64,000 nucleotides of DNA, from the NCBI RefSeq assembly GCF_005144865.1, contig NZ_SWFM01000001.1, forward strand, positions 248,001 through 312,000, written 5' to 3'. The notes under the pieces were generated by a model. The model saw nothing but the letters and a program-made list of their open reading frames with translations. It was not told the origin of the DNA and ran no database searches. This DNA comes from Guptibacillus hwajinpoensis. GTDB taxonomy: Bacteria; Bacillota; Bacilli; Bacillales; Guptibacillaceae. A program made the translations under genes and the position numbers. Of this stretch, positions 1 to 10,441 are shown in pieces; positions within the stretch are counted from its first letter, which is position 1; each line of letters starts with the position of its first letter.

Positions 1-690
1 ACTTACAGCATCCATACTATTTGGATAAACAGCTTCGAACCCAAGTAGCTCCGCAGTACGATGACGATCAATTGGAAAAGTCGTCCCTGCTAGCGCACCT
101 GCACCAAGTGGTAGCACATTTGTACGCTTCAAGCTATCCTGAAATCTTTCCTTGTCTCGCTCAAACATCCAGAAATAAGCGAGCATATGGTGTGCAAAGG
201 AGACAGGCTGCGCACGTTGTAAGTGTGTATAACCAGGAAGAACCGTTTCCACGTGTTCTTCAGCTTGCTTCACGATTGCCTGCTGAACAGCTTCGATATG
301 TGAAATGAATAACTTCACCTTTTTCACAAGATACATGTGCATATCGGTTGCTACCTGATCGTTACGGCTTCTTCCGGTATGAAGCTTTCCCCCAACAGGA
401 CCTATTTCATCAATGAGTGCTTTCTCGATATTCATATGAATATCTTCATGTGATACATCATATTCAAACTCACCAGATTGAATATTCTCAAGCACGATAT
501 TCAGTCCGCGTTTAATTTCTAACATGTCTGCTGAACTAATTACGCCGCATTCACTAAGCATCTGAACATGGGCAAGACTGCCTTCGATATCTTCCTCTGC
601 AAGTTCTTTATCATACTGAATAGATGCTGTATATTCTTCTACGAGCTTATTCGTTTCTTTCGTAAAGCGTCCTCCCCAAAGCTTAGACAC
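1..690 (-). CDS. argH: argininosuccinate lyase, 3' part cut by window edge
   Basis: ArgH splits argininosuccinate into arginine and fumarate, the last step of arginine synthesis in the cytoplasm. The first 230 codons are present and the C-terminal half lies outside the window. The protein opens MSKLWGGRF and contains [13 protein letters not shown] near residue 111, the substrate-binding motif of the fumarase/aspartase superfamily. The signature loop GSSxMPxKxN would lie beyond the edge and cannot be checked. The start is GTG at 690, placed by an AAGGAG site that overlaps the argG stop codon. It is the last gene of the arginine operon. The assignment is secure. Confidence 0.95.
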   Translation of the reverse strand, partial: MSKLWGGRFTKETNKLVEEYTASIQYDKELAEEDIEGSLAHVQMLSECGVISSADMLEIKRGLNIVLENIQSGEFEYDVSHEDIHMNIEKALIDEIGPVGGKLHTGRSRNDQVATDMHMYLVKKVKLFISHIEAVQQAIVKQAEEHVETVLPGYTHLQRAQPVSFAHHMLAYFWMFERDKERFQDSLKRTNVLPLGAGALAGTTFPIDRHRTAELLGFEAVYPNSMDAVS

Positions 691-702
691 ATTAACATCT
701 CC

Positions 703-1914
703 TTATTGGTGTACTTTTTGCTTTTTATGCACTTCCGCATTTACTTTAGTTGGTAGTCCCCATAACTTAATGAAACCTACCGCTGCATTATGATCGAAGA
801 GATCTCCTTTAAGATACGTAGCGAGTTGTTCGTTGTATAAGGAATTTTCAGACTTACGCCCAACGACTGTGTGCGTTCCTTTGTAAAGCTTGATGCGAAT
901 CTTTCCACTAACAACTTTCTGTGTTTCGTTTATAAATCCTTCAAGTGCTTGACGAAGTGGTGAATACCAAAGTCCATCATAAATGAGCTTTGACATCTGC
1001 TGATCAACCGTTGTTTTGAACTGCGATACTTCACGTGTATGTGTTAGAAATTCTAGCTCTTTGTGTGCATTAATTAAAATTAGTGCGCCAGGATTTTCAT
1101 ACACTTCTCTTGATTTAATACCAACGAGACGATTCTCAATATGATCAATACGCCCTATTCCATGGTGGCCACCAAGTTCATTAAGCTTTTCAATAAGGTC
1201 AACTAGCCCCATTTCCTCACCGTTCAATGAAGTTGGGCAACCTTCTTTAAAATCCACTTCAATGTACTCTGGCTCATCTGGTGTTAGATGAATTGGCGCA
1301 GTCCATTCGAACGCTGCTTCAGGTGCTTCAGCCCAAGGGTCTTCTAGTACTCCTGCTTCACAAGCACGGCCCCAAATATTCGCATCTATTGAAAAGGGAT
1401 TATCCAACTTAACAGGTACCGGAATTCCTTTTTCTTCAGCATAAGCAATCTGTTCATCACGTGTCATACCCCATTCACGGACTGGAGCGATCACTTTCAA
1501 GTCCGGATTCAACGCTTGAATCGAAACTTCAAAGCGAACCTGGTCATTACCTTTTCCGGTACACCCATGAGCAACAGCTGTTGCTCCTTCACGTTCTGCG
1601 GCTTCAACAAGAAGCTTCGAGATGAGTGGGCGTGACAGTGCAGACGATAGCGGATACTTTCCTTCATATAATGCATTAGCTTTTAGAGCTGGTAACAGAT
1701 AGTTCTGAGCAAGCAATTCTTTTGCTTCGATCATGTATGCTTTAGAAGCGCCGACTTTCAACGCCTTATCCTTGATCGTTTCAAGATCTTTACCTTCTCC
1801 TACATCGAGTCCAAGTGCAATTACCTCATAACCGTATTTCTCTTCAAGCCATTTTATCGAAATGGAGGTATCTAATCCTCCAGAATATGCAAGAATGATT
1901 TTTTCTTTCGCCAT
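703..1914 (-). CDS. argG: argininosuccinate synthase
   Basis: ArgG joins citrulline and aspartate with ATP to give argininosuccinate. The 403-residue length is normal for the family. The PP-loop ATP site AYSGGLDTS is at residues 9-17, and [14 protein letters not shown] and [10 protein letters not shown] follow in the C-terminal half. The ATG at 1914 is preferred to a GTG three codons upstream because AAGGAGTG lies at the right distance before it. argH follows after about 12 bases with its ribosome-binding site over the argG stop. In B. subtilis argGH is a separate operon; here it lies directly behind argF but keeps its own promoter. Confidence 0.97.
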   Translation of the reverse strand: MAKEKIILAYSGGLDTSISIKWLEEKYGYEVIALGLDVGEGKDLETIKDKALKVGASKAYMIEAKELLAQNYLLPALKANALYEGKYPLSSALSRPLISKLLVEAAEREGATAVAHGCTGKGNDQVRFEVSIQALNPDLKVIAPVREWGMTRDEQIAYAEEKGIPVPVKLDNPFSIDANIWGRACEAGVLEDPWAEAPEAAFEWTAPIHLTPDEPEYIEVDFKEGCPTSLNGEEMGLVDLIEKLNELGGHHGIGRIDHIENRLVGIKSREVYENPGALILINAHKELEFLTHTREVSQFKTTVDQQMSKLIYDGLWYSPLRQALEGFINETQKVVSGKIRIKLYKGTHTVVGRKSENSLYNEQLATYLKGDLFDHNAAVGFIKLWGLPTKVNAEVHKKQKVHQ

Positions 1915-1939
1915 GCTTCCCACTCCTTATCTTTGTATT

Positions 1940-1968
1940 AATATATATGATAACGTATATTTATTCAA
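1940..1968 (-). promoter_or_regulatory. argG promoter with ARG-box-like sequence
   Basis: Read on the minus strand there is a -35 TTGAAT (1963-1968), a 17-base spacer and a -10 TATATT (1940-1945), 25 bases before the argG start. The stretch TGAATAAATATACG over the -35 resembles the AT-rich ARG box bound by ArgR/AhrC. This implies separate, arginine-responsive transcription of argGH inside the larger cluster. The promoter is seen in sequence; the repressor binding is inference. Confidence 0.6.
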
Positions 1969-1984
1969 AATGCATTAAAAATTT

Positions 1985-2956
1985 TTAACTTTTTAATAAA
2001 AGTTTTAAAAGAGCTTTTTGTGCATGAAGACGATTCTCTGCTTCCTGGAATACAACAGAGTGTGGACCATCAATAATATCTCCTGTAACCTCTTCTCCTC
2101 TGTACGCGGGCAAGCAATGCATAAAGATGTAATTTTCATTGGCGTTTATGCACAATTCCTTATTAACTTGATATGGTTCAAATACTCCTTCGCGTTCTTC
2201 TTGTTCATCTTCTTGACCCATACTGGCCCATACATCTGTAATTAACACGTCCGCATTCTTCACAGCATCGAAAGGATCTTCGGTAACGTTAATTACTGCG
2301 CCAGTCTCTTTTCCAACTTCTTTTGCTTTGGATAAGATGGCTTCGTCTGGTTCATATCCTAGTGGACAGGCAATGGTAAAATGCATCCCTACTTTAGCTG
2401 CACCTTCTATTAATGAATGAGCCACATTATTCCCATCACCAAAATAAGCTGCTTTCAACCCACTTAGCTCACCTTTATGTTCCATAATCGTAAGCAAATC
2501 GGCAAGGATCTGTGCTGGATGGTGTGTATCTGTCAATCCATTGATAACTGGAATTGATGATGCTTCAGCAAAGCGTTCAATTGTCTCATGACCAAAAGTC
2601 CGAATCATCACACCATCAAGATATCCCGCAAGCACTTGTGCCGTATCCTCAATCGTCTCGCCTCTTCCAAGCTGAATATCTTTTGAACTTAAGAATAGAG
2701 CATGCCCTCCAAGTTGCAACATGGCTATTTCAAATGAGATGCGCGTTCTGGTTGATGATTTTTCAAAGATCATCCCTAGGACTTTCCCCTTTAGTTCCTC
2801 ATGAGGTATGCCCTGTTTCTGTAATTTTTTCATTTCAACTGCTTCTTTTAAGAGATATTGAATTTCTTCCGTTGAGAACTCTGAAAGCGTAAGAAAATCC
2901 TTCCCCTTCATACCTTCTTCAATTTCGTTCTCTGCTTTCTGTATTGATTGCATCAT
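1985..2956 (-). CDS. argF: ornithine carbamoyltransferase
   Basis: ArgF transfers the carbamoyl group from carbamoyl phosphate to ornithine, forming citrulline. The 323-residue protein has the carbamoyl-phosphate motif SSTRTR (residues 67-72), HPAQ in the middle, DVWASMGQE and the ornithine-site HCLPAYRGEEV near residue 285, all typical of the anabolic enzyme. The start is taken as ATG 2956, four bases after the carB stop, with AAAGGATGA lying in the end of carB. A second ATG follows at once and a TTG precedes, so the exact start could shift by one codon. It is directly fed by carAB next to it. Confidence 0.96.
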   Translation of the reverse strand: MMQSIQKAENEIEEGMKGKDFLTLSEFSTEEIQYLLKEAVEMKKLQKQGIPHEELKGKVLGMIFEKSSTRTRISFEIAMLQLGGHALFLSSKDIQLGRGETIEDTAQVLAGYLDGVMIRTFGHETIERFAEASSIPVINGLTDTHHPAQILADLLTIMEHKGELSGLKAAYFGDGNNVAHSLIEGAAKVGMHFTIACPLGYEPDEAILSKAKEVGKETGAVINVTEDPFDAVKNADVLITDVWASMGQEDEQEEREGVFEPYQVNKELCINANENYIFMHCLPAYRGEEVTGDIIDGPHSVVFQEAENRLHAQKALLKLLLKS

Positions 2957-2960
2957 CAAA

Positions 2961-5900
2961 TCATCCTTTCTGTCCGATTGTATTCTTCTCCATCTGGTGC
3001 CAATCTTGAAGACTCATCACTTCCATCGTCTTAAAACCAGTCAGATCTAGCAGCTGAAGAGTGTCGATATGAGTAAAGCATGGAATTTTATAACGTGTTG
3101 CAAGCGCGCGAATTTGAAAACCTGACCGTTCTTTTTCTCTTCCAGTAGTCGGAATGGATATTACAGCTCCTAGCCCTTCTTTCATCAATTTCTCTACGTC
3201 TTCCAACTCTTTCTGGATAAGCGTCGCCTGAATTCCTTTATTATTTAAAAACTGAGCGGTTCCAGGAGTAGCATATAGTTCTACACCCTTTTCAGTAAGT
3301 TTGAATAAGACTTGTGAAGCAGCTTCTTTATGTTCTTCACTTATCGAACAAAGAATTTTTGAAGGTAGTACCTCTGTATCCCATGTGGATAATACAGCTT
3401 TACTAAGCGCCTCCTCTTTGTTTTTTGCTATAGCAAGTACCTCACCAGTTGACTTCATTTCAGGTCCTAATACATGATCGACGTTTTTTAACTTTCCGTT
3501 TGAAAAAATCGGGAATTTCACGGTGTAATAAGGTTTTTCTTCTAAAAGCCCTGTTAATTCGAGTGAGTTTGGATGTAATTGTGCTTTAATCGCCCATTCG
3601 ACCATTGGGACATTGGTTACTTTACTCATAACAGGAACGGTTCGAGAAGATCTTGGATTTATTTCGAGAACGTAAATCGTATCTTCATCAATCACAAATT
3701 GAATATTCATAAGCCCACGACATTCGAGTGCTCGTGATAACTTCTCAGAGTATTGGGTGATGACTTCCTTCTGTTTTTTCGTAATAGAAAGAGGTGGGTA
3801 AATCGCGGTGCTATCTCCAGAATGGACTCCCGCTCGCTCAAGGTGTTCCATGATACCTGGTATGGCAACTGATTTACCATCACAAATCACATCGACTTCA
3901 CATTCAACGCCTTCCACATAACGATCAAGCAGAAATGGCCACATTTTTTTTGAACTTGAACCTAGCTTCTTCGTGTACTTTTTCAACTCATCTAAGTTTC
4001 GGAAGATAAACATATTTTGTCCCCCAATAACGTAAGATGGCCTCACGATGATCGGAAACCCTAGTTCTTCAGCAAGCTGCTCCATTTCATCAGGTTTATA
4101 TGCCATTCTTCCTTCTATATATGGAATTGATAGTGAGTTCAACAATTGATAAAATTGATCCCGGTCTTCCACCTTATTGATGTTCTCAACTGGTGTTCCT
4201 AGAATCAGTATGCCTCGTTCATGAAGCTCCTCAGCGAGATTAACGGCTGTTTGACCACCAAATTGAACCGCTACACCAACAACATTCTCTTTCTCGATAA
4301 CCGCAAGAACGTCTTCTAGAGAAAGTGGTTCAAAGTAAAGGCAATCTGCGATGCTATAGTCTGTACTCACTGTTTCAGGATTATTATTCATGACCACTGC
4401 TCGGTACCCTAACTTTTTCACTGCTTGAGCCGCATGAACAGAGCAATAGTCAAATTCGACACCCTGACCAATTCGAATCGGCCCAGAACCAAGCACGAGA
4501 ATAGCTGGATCACTGACCACCTCTAGTTCATCGTTTCCTAGAAAAGTGGAATAGAAGTAAGGCGTCACCGCTTCAAATTCACCTGCGCACGTATCGACTT
4601 GTTTCATTCCACGATTAATACCTGCATTCTTACTCATCTCGTTAACAGTATCAATCGTTTTTCCGATAGCTTCAGCGATGAACGAATCACTTATGTTTAA
4701 ACGCTTGGAGCTCAATAACAATTCTTCGTTCAGGTCGGTTTCATTTTTCAACATCATTTCAGCGTCTACGATTCGCTTCACTTTATCAAGAAACCAGTTG
4801 TCAATCGCTGTAAGGGACTTTATGTGCTCTACAGAATAACCTCTACGAAAAGCTTCACTAATTAAAAAAAGCCTTTCGTCTGTAGGATGTTGCAGTTGAT
4901 AATCTAAATTTTCTGTACTGACATTTTGGTAAAAATTATTCGTTAATGAATAATGACCATTTTCTAAGGAACGAATCGCTTTGTTTAAAGCCCCCTCAAA
5001 GCTTCGATCAATCGCCATTACTTCTCCTGTTGCTTTCATTTGGGTTCCAAGACCTCGATCACCTTCAGGAAATTTATCGAATGGGAATCGAGGTATTTTA
5101 ACGACTAGGTAATCCAGCGCTGGTTCGAAAGCTGCAAACGTCGTTCCAGTAATAGGGTTTGGAAGTTCATCAAGTGTATAACCGATCGCACATTTTGCCG
5201 CCATTCGAGCAATCGGATAACCTGTCGCTTTAGAAGCGAGAGCTGATGAGCGACTCACCCTTGGATTAACTTCAATAATGTAATAGTCGTTGGATTCAGG
5301 ATTTAACCCAATTTGAATATTGCATCCTCCAATCACATTAAGAGAGCGAATCACTTTCAAGGAAACATTTCTAAGCATTTGATACTGGTAATCATTTAAC
5401 GTCTGTGAAGGTGCAACAACAATCGAATCTCCGGTGTGAATCCCAACTGGGTCCATATTTTCCATGTTGCACACGATCATGCATGTGTCGTTCTCATCAC
5501 GCATTACTTCATACTCAATTTCTTTCCATCCGAGCATGCTTTTCTCAATAAGAACTTGCGAAATTGGACTTAACGCTAGTCCTCGTTCCACAATCTCAAG
5601 CAACTCGTGATCATTTGCAGCAAAACCGCCTCCTTCACCACCCATCGTATAGGCAGGACGAACCATAATTGGATAACCAATTTCATTTGCAAAAGTTAAA
5701 GCTTCCTCTCCCGTTACAGCAATTTTTGATTCAGGTACTGGTTCTCCGATGTCAATCATCATTTGTCTGAACTTCTCACGATCTTCTCCGTTTTGAATTG
5801 ATTCAACTGACGTTCCAAGAAGCTCAACGTTTAACTTCTGGAGGATCCCTTTTTCATATAGTTGCACAACAAGATTTAATCCTGTTTGCCCTCCAAGTGT

Positions 5901-6164
5901 TCCTATAATGCCATCGGGATTTTCCTTTCGTAGAATCTCTTCTACATAGTCAATCGTCATCGGCTCCATATATACGTGATCAGCGATTGTTTTATCCGTC
6001 ATAATTGTTGCAGGGTTACTATTGATTAAGACGACTTCAATACCTTCTTCTTTAAGAGCAAGACAAGCTTGCGTACCAGCATAATCAAATTCTGCTGCCT
6101 GACCAATGACGATCGGACCGGAACCTAGAATCACTACTTTTTTTAACTCTTTACGTAAAGGCAT
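2961..6164 (-). CDS. carB: carbamoyl-phosphate synthase large chain, arginine operon type
   Basis: CarB makes carbamoyl phosphate from bicarbonate, ATP and the ammonia released by CarA. The 1067-residue protein has the two homologous ATP-grasp halves (GSGPIVIGQAAEFDYAG near residue 13 and GSGPIRIGQGVEFDY near 560) and a C-terminal MGS-like allosteric domain. ATG 6164 is chosen because AGGAG lies 10 bases upstream, inside the end of carA, with which it overlaps by 14 bases. Its place between argD and argF makes it the arginine-dedicated synthase of Bacillus rather than the pyrimidine PyrAB pair. Confidence 0.96.
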   Translation of the reverse strand: MPLRKELKKVVILGSGPIVIGQAAEFDYAGTQACLALKEEGIEVVLINSNPATIMTDKTIADHVYMEPMTIDYVEEILRKENPDGIIGTLGGQTGLNLVVQLYEKGILQKLNVELLGTSVESIQNGEDREKFRQMMIDIGEPVPESKIAVTGEEALTFANEIGYPIMVRPAYTMGGEGGGFAANDHELLEIVERGLALSPISQVLIEKSMLGWKEIEYEVMRDENDTCMIVCNMENMDPVGIHTGDSIVVAPSQTLNDYQYQMLRNVSLKVIRSLNVIGGCNIQIGLNPESNDYYIIEVNPRVSRSSALASKATGYPIARMAAKCAIGYTLDELPNPITGTTFAAFEPALDYLVVKIPRFPFDKFPEGDRGLGTQMKATGEVMAIDRSFEGALNKAIRSLENGHYSLTNNFYQNVSTENLDYQLQHPTDERLFLISEAFRRGYSVEHIKSLTAIDNWFLDKVKRIVDAEMMLKNETDLNEELLLSSKRLNISDSFIAEAIGKTIDTVNEMSKNAGINRGMKQVDTCAGEFEAVTPYFYSTFLGNDELEVVSDPAILVLGSGPIRIGQGVEFDYCSVHAAQAVKKLGYRAVVMNNNPETVSTDYSIADCLYFEPLSLEDVLAVIEKENVVGVAVQFGGQTAVNLAEELHERGILILGTPVENINKVEDRDQFYQLLNSLSIPYIEGRMAYKPDEMEQLAEELGFPIIVRPSYVIGGQNMFIFRNLDELKKYTKKLGSSSKKMWPFLLDRYVEGVECEVDVICDGKSVAIPGIMEHLERAGVHSGDSTAIYPPLSITKKQKEVITQYSEKLSRALECRGLMNIQFVIDEDTIYVLEINPRSSRTVPVMSKVTNVPMVEWAIKAQLHPNSLELTGLLEEKPYYTVKFPIFSNGKLKNVDHVLGPEMKSTGEVLAIAKNKEEALSKAVLSTWDTEVLPSKILCSISEEHKEAASQVLFKLTEKGVELYATPGTAQFLNNKGIQATLIQKELEDVEKLMKEGLGAVISIPTTGREKERSGFQIRALATRYKIPCFTHIDTLQLLDLTGFKTMEVMSLQDWHQMEKNTIGQKG

Positions 6165-7224
6165 AATGCTGGTCTCCTGTTCTTGTAATCTGCTGCAAAA
6201 AATCGTCGAATAAATACGCCGTATCTGATGGTCCTGCATGTGCTTCAGGATGGAATTGCACTGATTGGATGTTGTATTTCACATGCATCAATCCTTCCAC
6301 TGTTCCATCATTCAAGTTCATAAAAGTTGGTTTGAAGCCAGTATCTATAAGACTATCTTGCACTACTTCATACCCATGGTTCTGAGAAGTAATATACACC
6401 TTACCAGTTTCTACGTGCTTAACAGGATGATTTGATCCTCGATGCCCAAACGAAAGCTTTCGAGTAGAAGCACCATGAGCTAGAGCTAGAAGTTGGTGAC
6501 CAAGACATATTCCGAAAACCGGATACATTTCACTTATGATGCGTATCGTTTCGTAACTTGCGGATAAAGCTTCAGGATTACCTGGTCCATTGCTTAAAAC
6601 AACTCCATCGGGATTTAGATCAAGAAGCTGATCTAACGTTGTATTATAAGGAACAACAGTGACCGCGCACCCAATGGATTGTAGTGCCGTTAAAATTGAC
6701 TTCTTATAGCCGAAATCAATCAATACAATATGTGGACCGTTATTTGGAAAATGCTTAAATTCTTTAACTGACACAAGAGGAACATACGATTCCCCTAAAC
6801 GCCAATCGATCTCCGCTACTGGCAATTCGGTCAGTATTTTACCCTTCATCGTTCCATGATCTCTAAGCATCTTTACAAGAGCTCGTGTGTCCACTCCAGT
6901 TAATGATGGGATATGTTTTTGCGCGAGTCCATTCGAGAACGAATTGTTAGATAGGTAGTGACTAGGCGTTTCACATTGCTCACCTGTTACGACACCGTGA
7001 AGATGGAGATGCTCACTTTCACTATCAAAATCATTCATTCCATAATTTCCAATCTGTGGATAGCAAAAAACTATAATTTGCCCTGCATAGGAGGGATCAG
7101 TCACGATTTCCTGATAACCAGTCATGCTCGTATTAAAAACCACTTCTCCTGTGGCCTCGAGATCCCCTATTAGGACCCCTTCAAACACCGCTCCGTTTTC
7201 AAGAGCGAGATAGCCTTTTTTCAT
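6151..7224 (-). CDS. carA: carbamoyl-phosphate synthase small chain (glutaminase subunit)
   Basis: CarA hydrolyses glutamine and channels ammonia to CarB. It has the CPSase small-chain N-terminal domain followed by a class I glutamine amidotransferase domain: the nucleophile lies in GICLGHQ near residue 240 and the His-Glu pair in HPEAHAGP near 337. The length of 357 residues is normal. The ATG overlaps the argD stop as ATGA, a sign of translational coupling, and the 3' end overlaps carB by 14 bases, which suits a 1:1 complex. Confidence 0.96.
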   Translation of the reverse strand: MKKGYLALENGAVFEGVLIGDLEATGEVVFNTSMTGYQEIVTDPSYAGQIIVFCYPQIGNYGMNDFDSESEHLHLHGVVTGEQCETPSHYLSNNSFSNGLAQKHIPSLTGVDTRALVKMLRDHGTMKGKILTELPVAEIDWRLGESYVPLVSVKEFKHFPNNGPHIVLIDFGYKKSILTALQSIGCAVTVVPYNTTLDQLLDLNPDGVVLSNGPGNPEALSASYETIRIISEMYPVFGICLGHQLLALAHGASTRKLSFGHRGSNHPVKHVETGKVYITSQNHGYEVVQDSLIDTGFKPTFMNLNDGTVEGLMHVKYNIQSVQFHPEAHAGPSDTAYLFDDFLQQITRTGDQHYAFT

Positions 7225-8393
7225 TGCTGTTCACCCTCCTCCGCTGCCTGAAAAACTTCTGTTAAAACGTTCAAAAAGTTATTCACTTCTTCTTGAGTCA
7301 CATTTAAAGGTGGAAGAATCCGAAGTACTGAAGCACCGGCCGTTAAAACCAGCACACCTTTTTCTCTCAGTTCCGTCATATACGGTACTGCTTCTTTCAC
7401 TTCAATCCCTATGAGCAAACCAAGTCCTCTTACTTCTAAAATCGATGTACACTGTTCTGAAAGATTTTTTAATTCACTTATAAGATAGTTTGATGTGTTG
7501 CTAACTTCAGGCAATAGAGAAGATACCTGTTTAACAGTTTCAACAGCAGCTGCTGATGCAAGAGGATTTCCTCCAAACGTACTCCCATGAGCCCCAGGAC
7601 CAAAAGCAGATCCCACGCTTTCCTTAGCAAGCATCGCGCCAATCGGAAATCCTGATCCAAGTCCTTTAGCAAGTGTCATAATGTCAGGTTCAAACCCATA
7701 TTGCTCATGCGCAAATAGGGTTCCCGTTCTACCCATTCCAGTTTGAACCTCATCCACTACAAGTAGGATATTGTTTGACTGACAAATCTCAACAAGTTTT
7801 GAGACCCACTGTTGATCTGCCGGTCGAACACCGCCCTCCCCTTGTACAAGCTCAAACATGACAGCTGCTGGTTTCTGCTCCTCGATTTTTGCTAAACTCT
7901 CAAACTCGTTATAAGGAAGGTACTGGAATCCTTCCAACATAGAACCAAAGCCTTCTTGCAAATTTGTTTGTGCAGTAGCTGAAAGAGATCCGAGCGTCCT
8001 ACCGTGGAATGACTTTGTAAACGTTACAATCGTTTCTTTGTCACTCCATTTTCTAACAAGTTTAATGGCCGCTTCGTTGGCTTCTGTTCCACTGTTACAG
8101 AAAAACACTTCATCAAAACAGCTTTTTTCTGTAAGCAAGTCTGCAAGCTCCTGTTGTTTCGGAATGTGGTATAAATTAGAGCAATGCCAGAGAAGATCTA
8201 ACTGATCTGTGACAGCTTTTTTTACTGAAATTGGCTGGTGCCCGAGATTACACGTTGCAATCCCTGAGGTGAAGTCTAGAAATTTCATGCCATTTGCTTC
8301 ATATAGGAAGCTGCCATCACCTTTCACTACAGTGATTGGAAGACGATTGTACGTTTTCATAATGCTAGTTTGAGAGGTTTCAGTTGGTGACAT
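7221..8393 (-). CDS. argD: acetylornithine aminotransferase
   Basis: ArgD is a PLP-dependent class III aminotransferase converting N-acetylglutamate semialdehyde to N-acetylornithine with glutamate as donor. In the 390-residue protein, SGTEANEAAIKL, the cofactor aspartate in LLVVDEVQTGMGRTG and the Schiff-base lysine in TLAKGLGSGFPIGAM are all intact. ATG 8393 is used because AAAGGAGC lies seven bases upstream; an earlier in-frame start has no ribosome-binding site. The gene overlaps the end of argB by 14 bases and the start of carA by 4. Confidence 0.95.
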   Translation of the reverse strand: MSPTETSQTSIMKTYNRLPITVVKGDGSFLYEANGMKFLDFTSGIATCNLGHQPISVKKAVTDQLDLLWHCSNLYHIPKQQELADLLTEKSCFDEVFFCNSGTEANEAAIKLVRKWSDKETIVTFTKSFHGRTLGSLSATAQTNLQEGFGSMLEGFQYLPYNEFESLAKIEEQKPAAVMFELVQGEGGVRPADQQWVSKLVEICQSNNILLVVDEVQTGMGRTGTLFAHEQYGFEPDIMTLAKGLGSGFPIGAMLAKESVGSAFGPGAHGSTFGGNPLASAAAVETVKQVSSLLPEVSNTSNYLISELKNLSEQCTSILEVRGLGLLIGIEVKEAVPYMTELREKGVLVLTAGASVLRILPPLNVTQEEVNNFLNVLTEVFQAAEEGEQQ

Positions 8394-9213
8394 TTGTAAG
8401 CTCCTTTCGCACAATCCTAGTGCCTATCTGTTCATTAGAGACAGCTTTTTGTAGAGCGTTCTTTTCTCTTCCATCAAGAATAATAACGGAAGACACTTGA
8501 TCAGAAAGGGCAGCAACCGCACCTTTAACTTTCGGGATCATACCACCTGATATTGTGCCTTCTTCTATTAACTTTGTAATCCTAATTTCATCTAAAGATC
8601 TAAATACAACTTTTTCACCATTTATTTCTTTGTAAATGCCAGGGATATCACTCACAAGACAAATCTCTGCAAGTAACGATTGTGCAACAGCAGACGCTGC
8701 TTCATCTCCATTAATATTGAGCGACTTCCCATATTCATCCATACTAATCGGAGATATAACAGGTATGTAACCTGAAATAGACAGCTGTTCAATTAAAGAT
8801 CGATCCACATGAGTCACTTCGCCTACTCGACCAAGCGCTTGATCAGTCTGTTTACAACGAAACATCCCTCCATCTACACCGCTTATACCAATTGCTTTCC
8901 CACCAGCACAGTGGATGTTCCTTACAAGCTGCTTATTTATTTTACCGCTCAGAACCATTTCAACTGTATCAACCATTTGATCAGTCGTTACTCGTAATCC
9001 GTCAACAAAAGCTGTCTCAATCGATAACTTTTGTAGCATATGAGAGATTTCTGGACCACCACCATGTACAAGCACTGGATAGATGTCATAAGATTTGAGT
9101 TTAATAAGATCCTTATAGAATTCATCTGGAAGTTGATCTAAAATACTTCCACCACATTTAATAACGAAATACTTCGATCTATTATGTTCTGTAGGATGCA
9201 TTGATTCTGACAT
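8380..9213 (-). CDS. argB: acetylglutamate kinase
   Basis: ArgB phosphorylates N-acetylglutamate with ATP. It belongs to the amino-acid kinase family, with VIKCGGSIL near the N-terminus, VLVHGGGPEI, and NINGDEAASAVA and GGMIPKV further on. The start is uncertain: ATG codons occur at 9219, 9213 and 9201, all inside the end of argJ, with a GGGGGTG stretch upstream of the first two. 9213 is used here, giving 277 residues and a 32-base overlap with argJ. All these starts leave the catalytic domain whole. Confidence 0.93.
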   Translation of the reverse strand: MSESMHPTEHNRSKYFVIKCGGSILDQLPDEFYKDLIKLKSYDIYPVLVHGGGPEISHMLQKLSIETAFVDGLRVTTDQMVDTVEMVLSGKINKQLVRNIHCAGGKAIGISGVDGGMFRCKQTDQALGRVGEVTHVDRSLIEQLSISGYIPVISPISMDEYGKSLNINGDEAASAVAQSLLAEICLVSDIPGIYKEINGEKVVFRSLDEIRITKLIEEGTISGGMIPKVKGAVAALSDQVSSVIILDGREKNALQKAVSNEQIGTRIVRKELTNVTN

Positions 9214-10414
9214 AGTCATAAGTAAGATCACACCCCCATGCTGTCGCTTCTTTGGTTCCGTTACCCAAGTCAACATAAATATGAATGTTTTCATTTTCTA
9301 AGTAGCTCTTTGCTTCTTCTTCACTAAATTTAGTAGTTATTCCATGATCAACTACTTTAATTCCACCTAGTGATATGGAGAGCGATTCTTCTTGAACTGA
9401 TTCACCGCTGTACCCAATCGCACAAACGATTCGCCCCCAGTTCGCATCTGTGCCATAAATGGCTGTTTTAACAAGACTAGAGCCTACAATCGATTTCGCT
9501 ATTGCTTTGGCTCCATTATTCGTTTGTGCTCCCTTTACATGCACTTCAACGAGCTTAGTTGCACCTTCACCATCTTTTGCAATCATTTTGGCTAAGTATT
9601 GACAAACATACTCAAGTGAATGTAAAAACGTTTCCCAACCGGAATGATTTTCAGATAATGCTTTGTTTTCAGCTTGACCGTTTGCTAAAAGAAGTACCAT
9701 ATCATTCGTGCTCGTTTCACCATCTACTGTAATCATATTGTAGGTACGATCTGTTACCGTACTCAGTGCTGTTTGAAGTGCCTCCGTTTCCACTTTTGCA
9801 TCTGTTGTAACAAAAGCAAGCATTGTTGCCATATTCGGCTTAATCATCCCTGAACCTTTTGCTGCACCTCCGATCGTAATCATCTTCCCGTCTATCTCGC
9901 ATGTTACTGCAATTTCCTTTGTTATTGTATCCGTCGTCACAATGGCTTCAGCAAAATCACTTCCGCTTGTCATTTCTTCGTAATTTGGAATTTGCTTTAT
10001 TCCTTTAGCAATAGCTTCCATCGGTAAATATTCGCCGATTACACCTGTAGACGTAACAGCTGTTTGTGCTTCTTTTATATCCATAACTTCTGCAAATTGT
10101 TTGCGCATTTCATAAGCATCTTCAAGTCCCTTTTTGCCAGTAAAAGCATTTGCATTTCCAGAGTTTACGATAATTCCTTGCAATAGTCCCCCAGATAGAC
10201 TCTCTTTCGTCACTTTCAATGGAGGTGCCTGGAAGGTATTCAACGTGAAAACCCCCGCTGCAGCTGCTGGAACATTCGACTTAATCCAACCAAGATCTTT
10301 TCGCTTTCGCTTTAACCCAGCATGAAATCCTCCTGCCTCAAATCCTTTCGGAGATGTAACTGTACCTTCTGTTACTTTAGTAAAAAGTGTCTCACTTGCA
10401 GTTGTCATTGCCAC
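9182..10414 (-). CDS. argJ: bifunctional ornithine acetyltransferase / N-acetylglutamate synthase
   Basis: ArgJ moves the acetyl group from acetylornithine to glutamate and so recycles it. In Bacillus the enzyme can also use acetyl-CoA, so no separate argA is needed. The autocleavage site is visible as NMATMLAF near residue 190, where the chain splits before the catalytic Thr to give alpha and beta subunits. KGSGMIKP precedes it and DGETSTNDM follows. GTG 10414 is chosen because AAAGGA lies nine bases upstream; an ATG two codons downstream is possible. The length is 410 residues. Confidence 0.94.
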   Translation of the reverse strand: MAMTTASETLFTKVTEGTVTSPKGFEAGGFHAGLKRKRKDLGWIKSNVPAAAAGVFTLNTFQAPPLKVTKESLSGGLLQGIIVNSGNANAFTGKKGLEDAYEMRKQFAEVMDIKEAQTAVTSTGVIGEYLPMEAIAKGIKQIPNYEEMTSGSDFAEAIVTTDTITKEIAVTCEIDGKMITIGGAAKGSGMIKPNMATMLAFVTTDAKVETEALQTALSTVTDRTYNMITVDGETSTNDMVLLLANGQAENKALSENHSGWETFLHSLEYVCQYLAKMIAKDGEGATKLVEVHVKGAQTNNGAKAIAKSIVGSSLVKTAIYGTDANWGRIVCAIGYSGESVQEESLSISLGGIKVVDHGITTKFSEEEAKSYLENENIHIYVDLGNGTKEATAWGCDLTYDYVRINASYRT

Positions 10415-10441
10415 AAAGTTCAATCCTTTCTATTCGTAAAC